NCBI RefSeq assembly: GCF_000427665.1
Contig: NZ_KE386572.1
Location: 1,698,196 to 1,762,195, forward strand
Reading direction: 5' to 3'
From: Geminicoccus roseus DSM 18922
GTDB lineage: Bacteria > Pseudomonadota > Alphaproteobacteria > Geminicoccales > Geminicoccaceae
DNA: 64,000 nucleotides
In this document: piece by piece, positions 50,455-60,392 of the stretch
Position numbering within the stretch: position 1 is the stretch's first letter
Layout: the number at the start of each line of letters is the position of its first letter
Notes under the pieces: model-generated
What the model was told of the DNA's origin: nothing
The model's input: only the letters and a program-made list of their open reading frames with translations
Databases searched by the model: none
Translations under genes and position numbers: made by a program

Positions 50455-51240
50455 TTGACCGGCATCGGCGCCGACCTGGCAGGCAAGACCGCTCTGGTGA
50501 CGGGGGGCGCCACCGGCATTGGCCTGGCGATCGCACAAACCCTCGCCAAGCAGGGCGTGCGGGTCGCCGTTGCCGATCTGAACCTCCCGGCCGCACAGGA
50601 TGCCGTGAAGGCGCTGGGCGCCGGCCACCACGCCCTTGCCATGGATGTCCGCGAGCGCGTCAGCGTCGCCGAGGGCTTCGCAGCGGCGGTCCGCGACCTT
50701 GGCGAACTCGACTATCTGGTCGCGAACGCCGGCGTCTCCACGATGAACCGTGCGGTGGACCTCACCGACGACGAGTGGGACTTCAATTTCGACGTGAACG
50801 CCCGCGGGGTGTTCCTCACCAACCAGTATGCGGCCCGCTACTTCCTGGAGACCGGGCGCAAGGGGGTGATCTGCAACACCGCCTCCCTGGCGGCCAAGGT
50901 CGGGGCGCCCCTGCTCGCGCATTACTCCGCCAGCAAGTTCGCGGTGCTCGGCTGGACCCAGGCCCTGGCGCGCGAGCTGGCGCCGAACGGCATCCGGGTG
51001 AACTGCGTCTGCCCGGGCTTCGTGAAGACCGGGATGCAGGAGCGCGAGGTGGTCTGGGAGGCCGAACTGCGCGGCATGACGCCGGAGGCGGTGCTGGCCG
51101 AATATGTCGCGCTGACGCCGCTTGGCCGGCTGGAGACGCCCGAGGACGTTGCCGGCGTGGTGGCTTTTCTTTTGTCGGATGCCGCCCGGTTCATGACCGG
51201 GCAGGGGATCAACGTCACCGGAGGCGTCTATACGGGCTGA
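50455..51240 (+). CDS. SDR-family sugar alcohol/sugar dehydrogenase
   Basis: A 261-residue classical SDR. TGGATGIG (residues ~16-23) binds the cofactor; VAVADLNLP places aspartate after beta-2, indicating NAD. Catalytic region: NTASLAAKVGAPLLAHYSASK (serine, tyrosine, lysine), then VNCVCPGFVKTGM and the C-terminal RFMTGQGINVTGGVY. Similar enzymes oxidise sorbitol, galactitol or aldoses. TTG 50455 is chosen because GAGGAG lies about six bases upstream and no ATG fits. First gene of the transport-catabolic operon. Confidence 0.88.
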   Translation: MTGIGADLAGKTALVTGGATGIGLAIAQTLAKQGVRVAVADLNLPAAQDAVKALGAGHHALAMDVRERVSVAEGFAAAVRDLGELDYLVANAGVSTMNRAVDLTDDEWDFNFDVNARGVFLTNQYAARYFLETGRKGVICNTASLAAKVGAPLLAHYSASKFAVLGWTQALARELAPNGIRVNCVCPGFVKTGMQEREVVWEAELRGMTPEAVLAEYVALTPLGRLETPEDVAGVVAFLLSDAARFMTGQGINVTGGVYTG

Positions 51241-51255
51241 AGGGCCCGGGGGAAA

Positions 51256-51275
51256 TTCGTCGGAGACGAAGTTTT
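51256..51275 (+). terminator. Small hairpin after the SDR gene
   Basis: TTCGTC-GGA-GACGAA followed by GTTTTCGTT, 15 bp after the SDR stop. It is short and could give partial termination or mRNA stability before the ABC genes. Confidence 0.35.
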
Positions 51276-51375
51276 CGTTCGTCAATCCATCCTTGAGGGG
51301 CGCACACCAGGCGGTGGTGTTCCGGTCAGGTAAATCGATTGCGAGCCTCAGTCCTGTCGATGAAGCGGAGGATAC

Positions 51376-52722
51376 ATGAAACGGCGTGAATTCGGACTGC
51401 TGGCGGGTGCCGCCAGCATGGCGTTGCTGAGTGGGACCTCGCGCGGCCTCGCCCAGGACATGGACCTGAAGCCGACCAGCGGCGAGACGGTCTTCATGCG
51501 CGGCTGGCAGTTCCGCACCGACGTGGTGCAGTCCAACGTTGAGCGCTACAACCAGGAACTTGGCGGCCACGTCGACTACGCCACAGTGACCGGCGACTAT
51601 CCGGCGCTGATGGAGCAGAACCTGATGGCGAATGCCGAGCTCGACATGCTCTACGCCAATCCGTCGTCGGCTGCCCGCTACTTCGATGCCGGCTGGATTG
51701 TCCCCATGGACGAGCTGCCGAACTACGAGCAGATCAAGGCGGACATGCTGCCCAACCTGCTGGATGCCTGGAGCTACAAGGGCAAGCAACTCGGCCTGTC
51801 CTACTTCGCCAGCACCCGCGGCACGATCGTGGTCAACCTGAAGGCCTATGAAGAGGCCGGGATGAGCCCGGCCGACTATCCGAAGAACTGGGACGAGCTG
51901 TACGACCAGATCTACGCGCTGCAGGAGAAGGGCGTGGAGCGCCCGTTCCTGCCGCACTGGTTCAACGAGTGGTTCGGCATCTCCTGGGGCTTCGTGCTCG
52001 AGGTCATGAACCGTGGCGGCACGATCGCCGACCCGGAGACCCATGAGCCGACCATCACCACCGACGAGGATGGTCCGTATTACAAGACCCTGGCTGCGTG
52101 GAAAAAGCTCTGGAACTCCGGCATGGTTCCGGAGGAGGTCTTTACCTACAACGAAGCCGGCTACATCGATGCCTTCGCTTCGGGACGCTACATTTTCAGC
52201 CCGCAGCAGATCTACGACATTGCCACCTTCAACAGCCCGGAGCGCTCCCAGGTCGCGGGCCAGACCAGCCTGCTGCCCTTCGCCGGCCAGCCCTGGGGCA
52301 TCATCGACTCCGGCATCTACTTGATGAGCAACCGCGAGCGCAGCGAGGCGCTCACCGAGGACGTCAAGAAGTTCACCTCCTGGTACGGCTACAAGGATCA
52401 TACGGGCGACTTCTACGTCGCCAAGCGCTGGATGCAGGAGAACATGCTGTTCTCCGGCTACCGGTCGGTCATGGAATCGCCCGAGACCGAGGAGCGCATC
52501 AAAGCCGCGATCGCCCGTCCGGAGGACTACAAGGCCATCCTTGACGTCTACCAGAACACGCCGTTCCCGAAGGGCGTGTGGAGTGTGGTATGGTCTGAAG
52601 AGTTCAATCCTTGGCTCAAGGAGAATCTGGCGTCCTTCCTGCTCGACGACGGTGACATCGTCGAGATGCTGGAGGCCATGACGGCCAAGATCGAAGAACT
52701 CAACGACAAGTACGGTATCTGA
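51376..52722 (+). CDS. Sugar ABC transporter, extracellular binding protein (family 1)
   Basis: A 448-residue substrate-binding protein with a twin-arginine export signal (KRREFGLLAGAASMALLSGT, cleavage near LAQ). The mature protein has the family-1 pattern: NVERYNQELGGHVDYATVTG near the start, LDMLYANPSSAARYFDAGWI, and aromatic clusters (LPHWFNEWFGISWGFVLEVM in parts) that usually stack on sugar rings. It supplies substrate to the two permeases and MsmX/UgpC-type ATPase downstream. The substrate is not evident. Confidence 0.92.
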   Translation: MKRREFGLLAGAASMALLSGTSRGLAQDMDLKPTSGETVFMRGWQFRTDVVQSNVERYNQELGGHVDYATVTGDYPALMEQNLMANAELDMLYANPSSAARYFDAGWIVPMDELPNYEQIKADMLPNLLDAWSYKGKQLGLSYFASTRGTIVVNLKAYEEAGMSPADYPKNWDELYDQIYALQEKGVERPFLPHWFNEWFGISWGFVLEVMNRGGTIADPETHEPTITTDEDGPYYKTLAAWKKLWNSGMVPEEVFTYNEAGYIDAFASGRYIFSPQQIYDIATFNSPERSQVAGQTSLLPFAGQPWGIIDSGIYLMSNRERSEALTEDVKKFTSWYGYKDHTGDFYVAKRWMQENMLFSGYRSVMESPETEERIKAAIARPEDYKAILDVYQNTPFPKGVWSVVWSEEFNPWLKENLASFLLDDGDIVEMLEAMTAKIEELNDKYGI

Positions 52723-52725
52723 GCC

Positions 52726-53664
52726 ATGATGGCTGCGGGCAGCACTGGACAGCCGGTCGAAGCCGTCGCCGCTCCAAGAAAGATGCGGCGCGAGGTATCG
52801 GATACACGCTTCGCTCTCGTGATCGGGCTGCCCGTCTTCATCTTCCTGGTACTGGTGGTGGCGTATCCTCTGGGGTACGCCATCTACATGAGCCTCCACA
52901 AGATTGTGTTCTTTGGAGGTTATCGGGCGACCTTTGCCGGGATCGAGAACTTTGAGAAGGTTCTCTACGACAAGGGTTTCTGGAACTCGGCATGGATCAC
53001 GGTCCGGTTCACGATCGAATCGGTGGTCCTCACCATGATCCTGGGCCTCCTGCTGGCGCTCTTGCTGAATCAGCGTTTCCCTGCAGCAGGCCTGATCCGG
53101 ACGGTGATCTTCCTGCCGTGGTGCGTCTCGGCCTACGGCGCAGGCCTGATGTTCGCCCAGCTCGTCAAGGGCCAGACCGGCGTCTTCACCTCGCTCTCCT
53201 TCGCGCTCGGCTACGATTCGGCGGTGGACTTCATGACCCGGGCGACGGTGATCGAAGTTCTGGCCGTGGCCAACGCCTGGCTGATGGCGCCCCTGGTGGC
53301 GTTTTTCATCCTGGCCAACCTGAAGACGATCCCGAAGCGGCTCTACGACTTGGCGGCGATCGACCGGCTGACAAGCTTCGAGACCTTCCGCTACGTCACG
53401 CTGCCGCCGCTCCAGTTCAGCCTGTTCGTGTTCGCCTCGATCACGACCGTGCTGTCCATGAAGCTGTTCGACATGATCTTCGTGATGACCGGTGGGGGTC
53501 CCGGCACCGCCTCGGCGACGCTCACCTATCAGATCTACAAGCGCAGCTTCAAAGATCTGAACCTGGGCTACGGCGCCGCGATGTCGTTCTTCCTCCTGTT
53601 CCTGATCTTGGGCTCGACCTTCCTTCTCTTCCTGGTCTGGGGCCGCAGGGTGTCGCGCCAATGA
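52726..53664 (+). CDS. Sugar ABC transporter permease (MalF/UgpA type)
   Basis: A 312-residue permease with six membrane helices and the coupling loop YDLAAIDRLTSFETFRYVTLPPL (first part of the E-A-A motif reads D-L-A-A-I-D). N-terminal ~30 residues are cytoplasmic and basic. It forms the channel with the next gene product. The start ATG lies 4 bp after the binding-protein stop; the stop overlaps the next start (ATGA). Confidence 0.93.
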   Translation: MMAAGSTGQPVEAVAAPRKMRREVSDTRFALVIGLPVFIFLVLVVAYPLGYAIYMSLHKIVFFGGYRATFAGIENFEKVLYDKGFWNSAWITVRFTIESVVLTMILGLLLALLLNQRFPAAGLIRTVIFLPWCVSAYGAGLMFAQLVKGQTGVFTSLSFALGYDSAVDFMTRATVIEVLAVANAWLMAPLVAFFILANLKTIPKRLYDLAAIDRLTSFETFRYVTLPPLQFSLFVFASITTVLSMKLFDMIFVMTGGGPGTASATLTYQIYKRSFKDLNLGYGAAMSFFLLFLILGSTFLLFLVWGRRVSRQ

Positions 53665-54521
53665 CAAAACGCTCGATCTTCCTGCCGCTGGCGATCCTGG
53701 TGGCGATCGTCTGGTCGCTGTTCCCGATCTACTGGTTCTGCCGGATGGCGTTCATGACGCCGGACCAGATCCGGCTGTTCCCGCAGCCGCTGGTGCCGGC
53801 CAGCTTCGAGCCGGGCGCCTTCTACAACATCTTTGGCTACGGCTATACCTACGCCGCCGGCTTCGAAACCCTCGCCTCGGGCCAGGCGAACCAGATCATC
53901 CGTGGCCTGATCAACAGCCTTTTGGTCAGCGTGATCGTTACCCTCATCACGCTCGTGATCGTGCTGCCGCTGGCTTATGTGTTCGCGCGCCTGGAGTTCC
54001 GCCACAAGAACAAGCTCCTGTTCGCGATTCTCCTGGCCGTGGCGCTGCCGCCGGTGTCCACGCTGATCCCGTTCTACGCGATGTATGTCCGGCTCGGCCT
54101 GTCCGGGACGCTTACCGGCCTGATCATCGTCACGCTCACGATCACCGTGCCGTTCGTGGCCTGGATGCTGATCGGCTACTTCCGCAACATGCCGCCGATC
54201 GAGCGGCTGGCCCGGATCGACGGCTACAGCCGGCTGGCCTGTTTCGTCACGCTGGTGATCCCGCTGGCCAAGAGCGGTGTGGCTGTCGCGGCGGTCATCT
54301 CGTTCCTGTTCGCCTGGAACGAGTACACCTATGCGTTGATGCTGGTGAACGGCACCTCCGCCAACACCCTGGCGACAGCGATCTCTGGCTTCCTGTTCCA
54401 GTATCCCGAGCCCGGCAACCTCGCGGCCTCGATCATCATCACGATCCTTCCGCCGGCGCTGTTCGCCTACTTCCTGCAGCGGCACGTGACCGAGATGAGC
54501 CTGGTCGACCCCGTACGGTGA
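53661..54521 (+). CDS. Carbohydrate ABC transporter permease (MalG/UgpE type)
   Basis: A 286-residue permease with six helices and the coupling loop IERLARIDGYSRLACFVTLVIPLA. It starts at ATG 53661 overlapping the preceding stop by four bases, so the two permeases are translationally coupled and made in equal amounts. A long periplasmic loop after the first helix (FEPGAFYNIFGYGYTYAAG in part) is characteristic for the clade. Confidence 0.93.
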   Translation: MTKRSIFLPLAILVAIVWSLFPIYWFCRMAFMTPDQIRLFPQPLVPASFEPGAFYNIFGYGYTYAAGFETLASGQANQIIRGLINSLLVSVIVTLITLVIVLPLAYVFARLEFRHKNKLLFAILLAVALPPVSTLIPFYAMYVRLGLSGTLTGLIIVTLTITVPFVAWMLIGYFRNMPPIERLARIDGYSRLACFVTLVIPLAKSGVAVAAVISFLFAWNEYTYALMLVNGTSANTLATAISGFLFQYPEPGNLAASIIITILPPALFAYFLQRHVTEMSLVDPVR

Positions 54522-54535
54522 AATGAAGAGACCCG

Positions 54536-55606
<1,071 letters not shown>

Positions 55607-55628
55607 TCTTTCGCACGGATATGCATTC

Positions 55629-57200
55629 ATGAACTACGATGTGATCGTCGTCGGCGCCGGCTCCGCCGGCGCTGTCCTGGCCGCCCGGTTGAGCGAGGAC
55701 TCCGGCCGCAACGTGCTGCTCCTGGAGGCCGGCCTGGACTATCGCAGCGCCGACGCGCCGCCGGAGATGCAGAGCCCGAACCCGTTCAACCTGCTGCTGC
55801 CCGAGCGCTTCCAGAAGCAGTTCATGTACGCCGACCTGAAGTCGCGCCGCACCAAGAGGCAGGACCATCGCATCTACTGGCGCGGCAAGGGCATGGGCGG
55901 GTCGTCCAGCGTGAATGGCCAGATCGCCATCCGCGGCGTCCTGCACGCCTTCGACCGCTGGGCCGAAATGGGCTGCGAGGGCTGGTCGGCCGCCGGCGTG
56001 CTGCCCTACTTCAACCGCCTGGAGGACGATCCGGTCGCCGCCGAGCACCACGGCAAGGGAGGCCCGATCCCGATCCACCGGGCGCCCGTGGAAAGCTGGG
56101 GCAATGTCGACAGGGCACTGCGCGAGGCGGCGATGGCGCTGGGCCATCCCTGGCACGACGATTCCAACGCCCCGGATGCCGACGGCGTGTGCACCTATGC
56201 GATCAACAACCGGGGCGGGAAGCGCGTCTCGGTGAACGACGGCTACCTTGAGCCGGCGAGGGGCCGCGCGAACCTGACCATCCTGGGCGACGCCAACGTC
56301 GACAAGGTCCTGCTCGACGGCAAGCGGGCCACCGGCGTCAGCGCCATCGTCAGGGGCGAGCGGCAGGACTTCCACGCCCCGCTGGTGATCCTTTCGGCAG
56401 GCGCCATCCACTCGCCGCCGATCCTGCAGCGGTCGGGCATCGGCCCGGCCGGGCTCCTGAAGCGGCACGGCATCGACGTCGTGGCCGACCTGCCGGTCGG
56501 GCAGGGCTTCTTCGACCATCCCTATTGCCGGTTCGAGCTGAAGCTCAAACAGGAGTTCAAGGCGACCGATCCGGACGAGCGCCACACCAATTGCTGCGTG
56601 AAGATGAGCTCAGGGGTGCCCGGCGGGGTGCCGCAGGACATCTTGCTGATCGCGATGAACCATGGCGGCATCGGGGTGGAGAGCGACAGCGCCCAGTTCG
56701 GCGAGGCGATGCTCAACCTGATCCTGATGGAGGCCAAGAGCCGCGGCAGCGTCGAGCTGTCCTCCACCGATCCGTTCGCCCAGCCGATCGTCGAGGAGAA
56801 CATGCTGGACGATCCGACCGATCTGGCCCGGATGCGCCTGGCCTACCGGCGTCTGGGCGAGATCGCGAAGCAGGAGGCGGTCCAGCGGATCAGCGAGAAA
56901 ATCCTCCTGGCCGATACCGACCTGCCGCTGTCCTGGCTCGATGGCGCCAGCGACGACAAGGTCGATGATTTTCTCCTGGAGCATTCCTCCGACGCCCAGC
57001 ACGGCACCGGCGGCTGCTGCATGGGGCCGGCCGACTATGACGACCGCAAGAGCGTGATCGACCCGCACTGCCGGGTGCGCGGCTTCACCGGCCTGCGGGT
57101 GGTCGATGCCTCGATCATGCCGCTGGACTGCCAGGCCAACACCAATCTCTCCACGATCATGATCGGCGAGAAGATGGCCGACGAACTGCGCCGGGCATGA
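55629..57200 (+). CDS. GMC-family FAD oxidoreductase
   Basis: A 523-residue GMC oxidoreductase (choline/alcohol dehydrogenase type). The FAD motif VVGAGSAGAVLAARL is at residues ~7-21, the GMC signature 1 around YWRGKGMGGSSSVNGQIAIRG, and signature 2 around LSAGAIHSPPILQRSGIGP. The catalytic histidine of the C-terminus is in SDAQHGTGGCCMG and the second near NTNLSTIMIGEKMAD, where asparagine takes the partner position. Substrate is likely a sugar, polyol or alcohol imported by the neighbouring transporter. It overlaps the next gene by four bases (ATGA). Confidence 0.9.
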   Translation: MNYDVIVVGAGSAGAVLAARLSEDSGRNVLLLEAGLDYRSADAPPEMQSPNPFNLLLPERFQKQFMYADLKSRRTKRQDHRIYWRGKGMGGSSSVNGQIAIRGVLHAFDRWAEMGCEGWSAAGVLPYFNRLEDDPVAAEHHGKGGPIPIHRAPVESWGNVDRALREAAMALGHPWHDDSNAPDADGVCTYAINNRGGKRVSVNDGYLEPARGRANLTILGDANVDKVLLDGKRATGVSAIVRGERQDFHAPLVILSAGAIHSPPILQRSGIGPAGLLKRHGIDVVADLPVGQGFFDHPYCRFELKLKQEFKATDPDERHTNCCVKMSSGVPGGVPQDILLIAMNHGGIGVESDSAQFGEAMLNLILMEAKSRGSVELSSTDPFAQPIVEENMLDDPTDLARMRLAYRRLGEIAKQEAVQRISEKILLADTDLPLSWLDGASDDKVDDFLLEHSSDAQHGTGGCCMGPADYDDRKSVIDPHCRVRGFTGLRVVDASIMPLDCQANTNLSTIMIGEKMADELRRA

Positions 57201-58366
57201 TCACCGACGACGACGTCATCGAGCTGCTTTCCGCCCTGGTCCGGATCCCCTCGGTCAACCCGGCCTTCCGCCAGGCCAACGATCCGGCGGAATGGTTCGG
57301 CGAGGCCGAGGTCGGCCACGAGGTCGCCCGGCGCCTGGAAGGCATGGGCCTCGTGCCGGAGCAGGACGAGGTCCTGCCCGGCCGCGCCAACGTGCTGGCG
57401 ACGCTGAAAGGCAGGAACGCCAACGGCCGCCGGATCGTGTTCGAGTGCCACATGGACACCGTGCAGGTGTCGGGGATGAGCATCGAGCCGTTCACGCCGG
57501 TCGTGCGCGACGGCCGCCTCTATGGACGGGGGGCGGTGGACGACAAGGCCTGCATCACCATGATGCTGCTGGCGATGCGCGAGCTGGCGACAAACCCGCC
57601 CGAGATCGATGTCGAGTTCGTGGCCGCGGTCGACGAGGAGTTCCAGTTCACCGGGGTCCTCCACCACCTGCACCGCAAGGAAGGCCTGATCGGCGGGATC
57701 GCCGGGGAGCCGACCTCCCTGCAGGTCGTGACCGCCTGCAAGGGCTGCGTGCGCTGGACCATCGAGGTGCGCGGCAAGGCGGCGCACACCTCGCAGCCGC
57801 AGGAGGGCATCGACGCGATCACCATCGCCACCGACCTGCTGGCCCATCTGCGCCTGACCGTGGATCCGGAACTGCGCCTGCGCTCCCACGATCTGGTCGG
57901 CCAGCCGAGCCTGGTATGCACCATGATCGAAGGGGGGCAGGGGCCGAACACCGTGGCGGCCCGCTGCGTCATGACCTTCGACCGCCGCACCCTTCCGGGC
58001 GAGACCGGCGAGGATGCCTGGCGCGAGATCGACGCCGCGGTCCGCTCCTTTGCGGAGAACCTGCCGCAGGGTGCCGGGATCACCATGCACCCGCCCTTCA
58101 TCGATTCCATCTCGATGGAGGTGGCGCCGAACGCCCTGATCGCCGAGGCCGCCCGCGCCGCCTGCCGCGCCCGCGGCCTGCCGGACGACCTCATCGGCGT
58201 TCCCTACGGCTCGGACGCCACCAAGCTCACCACGGCCGGTGTGCCCACCATCATCTTCGGCCCGGGCTCGATCGATCAGGCCCATACGGCCGACGAGTTC
58301 GTGCCGATCGCCGAGGTCACGACCGCTGCCCGGATGCTGGTCGACATTGCCCGCCACTTTGCCTGA
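57197..58366 (+). CDS. M20-family metallohydrolase (ArgE/DapE-type deacylase)
   Basis: A 389-residue di-zinc aminoacylase/peptidase. Metal ligands are visible in VFECHMDTVQ (histidine, then aspartate), YGRGAVDDKACI (bridging aspartate), the catalytic VDEEFQFTG (EE) and the C-terminal GSIDQAHTADEFVP (histidine). A lid domain begins near GGIAGEPTSLQVVTACKGC. Relatives deacylate N-acyl amino acids or split dipeptides. Its place inside a sugar operon, coupled to the GMC gene, suggests removal of an acyl or aminoacyl group from the substrate. Confidence 0.9.
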   Translation: MITDDDVIELLSALVRIPSVNPAFRQANDPAEWFGEAEVGHEVARRLEGMGLVPEQDEVLPGRANVLATLKGRNANGRRIVFECHMDTVQVSGMSIEPFTPVVRDGRLYGRGAVDDKACITMMLLAMRELATNPPEIDVEFVAAVDEEFQFTGVLHHLHRKEGLIGGIAGEPTSLQVVTACKGCVRWTIEVRGKAAHTSQPQEGIDAITIATDLLAHLRLTVDPELRLRSHDLVGQPSLVCTMIEGGQGPNTVAARCVMTFDRRTLPGETGEDAWREIDAAVRSFAENLPQGAGITMHPPFIDSISMEVAPNALIAEAARAACRARGLPDDLIGVPYGSDATKLTTAGVPTIIFGPGSIDQAHTADEFVPIAEVTTAARMLVDIARHFA

Positions 58367-58375
58367 AGTGATCCC

Positions 58376-59884
58376 ATGAGCCTCGTGATCGGCCTCGACA
58401 TCGGCACCACCTCGACGATCGGCATCCTGGTCGAGTTGCCGGAAACCATCGTGGCGGTGGTGAGCAGGCCCGTCACCTTCTCGGCGCGCCATCCCGGCTG
58501 GGCGGAGGAGAACCCGGAGGAATGGTGGGCGAATGCCTGCTCCATCCTGCGCGAGCTTGCCGGCCATGTCGCAGGCCGGGAAGCCGAGCTGAAGGGCATC
58601 TGCGTCACCGGCATGCTGCCGGCGGTGATCCTCCTGGACGAGGCCCGCAACGTCCTGCGCCCGGCCATCCAGCAGAGCGACGCACGCTGCAGCGCCGAGG
58701 TCGAGGAACTGGCGGCGGAGGTCGACCAGGACTGGTTCCTGAAGACCACCGGCAACGGCGTGAACCAGCAGATCGTCGCCACCAAGCTGCGCTGGATCGA
58801 GAAGCACGAGCCCGAAGTCTTCAGGCGCATTGCCACCGTGTTCGGCTCCTACGACTACATCAACTGGCGCCTGACCGGTAAGCGCGTCGCCGAGCACAAC
58901 TGGGCACTCGAGGCCGGCTTCATCGACCTTGCCACCCATGCCATCGACGACCGGCTGGTGGCGCTGGCCCATGTCCCGCGCGGCGCGATCCCGGCCAAGT
59001 CGGTACCGCACGAGGTGCTGGGGACGATCCTGCCGGAGGTCGCGGCGGCGACCGGCCTGCCGCCCGGCCTGCCGGTGATGGGCGGTGCGGCCGACCATAT
59101 GTGCTCGACCTTGGCGGCGGGCATCATCGCCCGCGGCGATGTCCTCCTGAAGTATGGCGGTTCCGCCGACATCATCATCGCGACCGACCTGCTCGTCCCG
59201 GATGCAAGGCTCTATACCGATTACCACCTGATCCCCGGCCTCTACGCGCCGAACGGCTGCATGGCATCGGGTGGATCCGGGTTGAACTGGCTGGCGACGG
59301 TGCTGGCCCATGAGCGGCTTGAGGGCGAAAGCGCCCATCAGGCGCTGGACCGGCTGGCGGAGGCGGTGCCGCCCGGCAGCGAGGGGCTGACCTGCCTTCC
59401 TTATTACCTGGGAGAGAAGACCCCCATCCACGACCCGCTGGCCCGGGGCACGCTGACCGGGTTGAGCCTGAACCACACGTCCGGCCATATCTGGCGCGCC
59501 ACGCTGGAAGCCTTCGCCCTGGCGCAGCTCCACCATGTCGAGGTCCTGCGCGAGATCGGCCATGCGCCGCGCCGCTACTTCGCCTCGGACGGCGGCGCCA
59601 AGAGCCGGCTGTGGATGCAGATCCAGGCCGACATCCTCCAGGAACCGATCCGCCTGCTCGAGAACCACCACGGCTCCTGCGTCGGGGCAGCCTGGGTGGC
59701 CGCGGTCGGCACCGGTTGCGAGGTTGCCTGGGCCGATATCACCCGGCTTTGCCGGCACGGCCGCCTGATCGAGCCGAACCCGGCGCATGCCGACGTCTAC
59801 CGTCGGGCCTATGCGGATTATCGCGCGCTCTACCCGGCCCTGCAGCCGTTCTTTCACCGGCCGGACGCTGCAGGCCAGGCATAA
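58376..59884 (+). CDS. FGGY-family carbohydrate kinase (xylulokinase-like)
   Basis: A 502-residue FGGY kinase: GLDIGTTSTIGILVE at residues ~5-19 for phosphate binding, GWAEENPEEWW, the catalytic aspartate in VMGGAADHMCSTLAAG, and the C-terminal nucleotide region YFASDGGAKSRLWMQIQADIL. Kinases of this group act on ketoses, ribitol, erythritol or autoinducer-like polyols. It is the last gene of the island operon and begins 9 bp after the M20 gene. Phosphorylation by this kinase would give the sugar phosphate expected to relieve DeoR repression. Confidence 0.9.
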   Translation: MSLVIGLDIGTTSTIGILVELPETIVAVVSRPVTFSARHPGWAEENPEEWWANACSILRELAGHVAGREAELKGICVTGMLPAVILLDEARNVLRPAIQQSDARCSAEVEELAAEVDQDWFLKTTGNGVNQQIVATKLRWIEKHEPEVFRRIATVFGSYDYINWRLTGKRVAEHNWALEAGFIDLATHAIDDRLVALAHVPRGAIPAKSVPHEVLGTILPEVAAATGLPPGLPVMGGAADHMCSTLAAGIIARGDVLLKYGGSADIIIATDLLVPDARLYTDYHLIPGLYAPNGCMASGGSGLNWLATVLAHERLEGESAHQALDRLAEAVPPGSEGLTCLPYYLGEKTPIHDPLARGTLTGLSLNHTSGHIWRATLEAFALAQLHHVEVLREIGHAPRRYFASDGGAKSRLWMQIQADILQEPIRLLENHHGSCVGAAWVAAVGTGCEVAWADITRLCRHGRLIEPNPAHADVYRRAYADYRALYPALQPFFHRPDAAGQA

Positions 59885-59948
59885 GCCCGTCGATCTGTCA
59901 TTCGCGACACGTCAAGGAGCTGCACTTTCCGCATCCCGCCCGACGTCC

Positions 59949-59973
59949 GGAACCGCGCGCATGCTGGACGGTT
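59949..59973 (+). promoter_or_regulatory. EcfG-type promoter before the entericidin-like gene
   Basis: GGAAC (59949-59953), 16-bp spacer, GGTT (59970-59973). This matches the alphaproteobacterial general stress consensus GGAAC-N16/17-CGTT except for the first base of the -10 box. The ATG lies 47 bp downstream. Confidence 0.65.
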
Positions 59974-60019
59974 TTCCGCACGAACCAATCATGACGATTG
60001 ACGATTGTTGGAGAGCAAG

Positions 60020-60199
60020 ATGTCGGGCGATGCCATGTCGATCAGTTCCAGGACGAAGTTCACGCGTTTCGCGATGGCGCTGGCTCTCTTGCTGAGCCTG
60101 GGCACGCTGTCGGCCTGCAACATGATCGAAGGCGCCGGCGAGGACCTTTCGCAGGGCGGCGACGCGATCGACGACGCAGCGGAGGACGCCCAGGACTGA
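60020..60199 (+). CDS. Entericidin A/B-family small lipoprotein
   Basis: A 59-residue lipoprotein with a basic N-terminus, hydrophobic core (FAMALALLLSLGTLS) and lipobox TLSAC; the mature peptide is short, acidic and ends in AIDDAAEDAQD, with the G-A-G-E-D pattern of entericidins. Entericidins are outer-membrane-associated small lipoproteins induced in stationary phase or envelope stress. ATG 60020 has GGAGAG five bases upstream; TTG 60005 in the same frame is less likely. It is preceded by an EcfG-type promoter and followed by a strong terminator, so it is a single stress-induced gene. Confidence 0.85.
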   Translation: MSGDAMSISSRTKFTRFAMALALLLSLGTLSACNMIEGAGEDLSQGGDAIDDAAEDAQD

Positions 60200-60239
60200 G
60201 CCAGCTTGGCTCGGATCCGACGCTGATCCCCACGAAATG

Positions 60240-60275
60240 AGGGGCGGCTCCCAGAGAAGGAGCCGCCCCTTTTTC
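60240..60275 (+). terminator. Intrinsic terminator of the entericidin-like gene
   Basis: A perfect 11-bp stem (GGGGCGGCTCC / GGAGCCGCCCC) with a seven-base loop is followed directly by TTTTTCTG. This is a textbook rho-independent terminator on the plus strand. Confidence 0.9.
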
Positions 60276-60297
60276 TGTCGAATGTCCACGATGGAAC

Positions 60298-60386
60298 AAA
60301 AAGAACGGGCCGCCTGCCTGGGGGGGATGGCGGGCGGCCCGGAACTCGAGGGAGGGTTGAAACGTACCGGCATCACATCCGGTCGC
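60298..60386 (-). ncRNA. Candidate stress-induced small RNA
   Basis: About 90 nt on the minus strand with an EcfG-type promoter immediately upstream and an intrinsic terminator at the end: stem CGGGCCGCC/GGCGGCCCG (60341-60333 and 60314-60306) followed by TTCTTTTTG. The body has no protein-like frame. It carries two C-rich stretches, CCCTCCCTCG before the stem and CCCCCC in the loop, both able to pair with Shine-Dalgarno sequences. This resembles in logic the sigmaT-dependent GsrN of Caulobacter, but I cannot show homology. Confidence 0.5.
60306..60341 (-). terminator. Minus-strand intrinsic terminator of the candidate small RNA
   Basis: Nine-bp GC stem with C-rich loop followed on the minus strand by TTCTTTTTG (60305-60297). 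No U-run exists on the plus side, so its orientation is clear. Confidence 0.65.
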
Positions 60387-60392
60387 GATCGA

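Noticed and set aside
50305-53667. 1120-codon open frame on the minus strand opposite the SDR/ABC genes
   Set aside because: Sequence is low-complexity, antisense to well-defined genes, and a by-product of high GC third positions.
57035-59857. 940-codon minus-strand open frame opposite the GMC, M20 and FGGY genes
   Set aside because: Fully antisense to three genes with clear family motifs; no recognisable domain.
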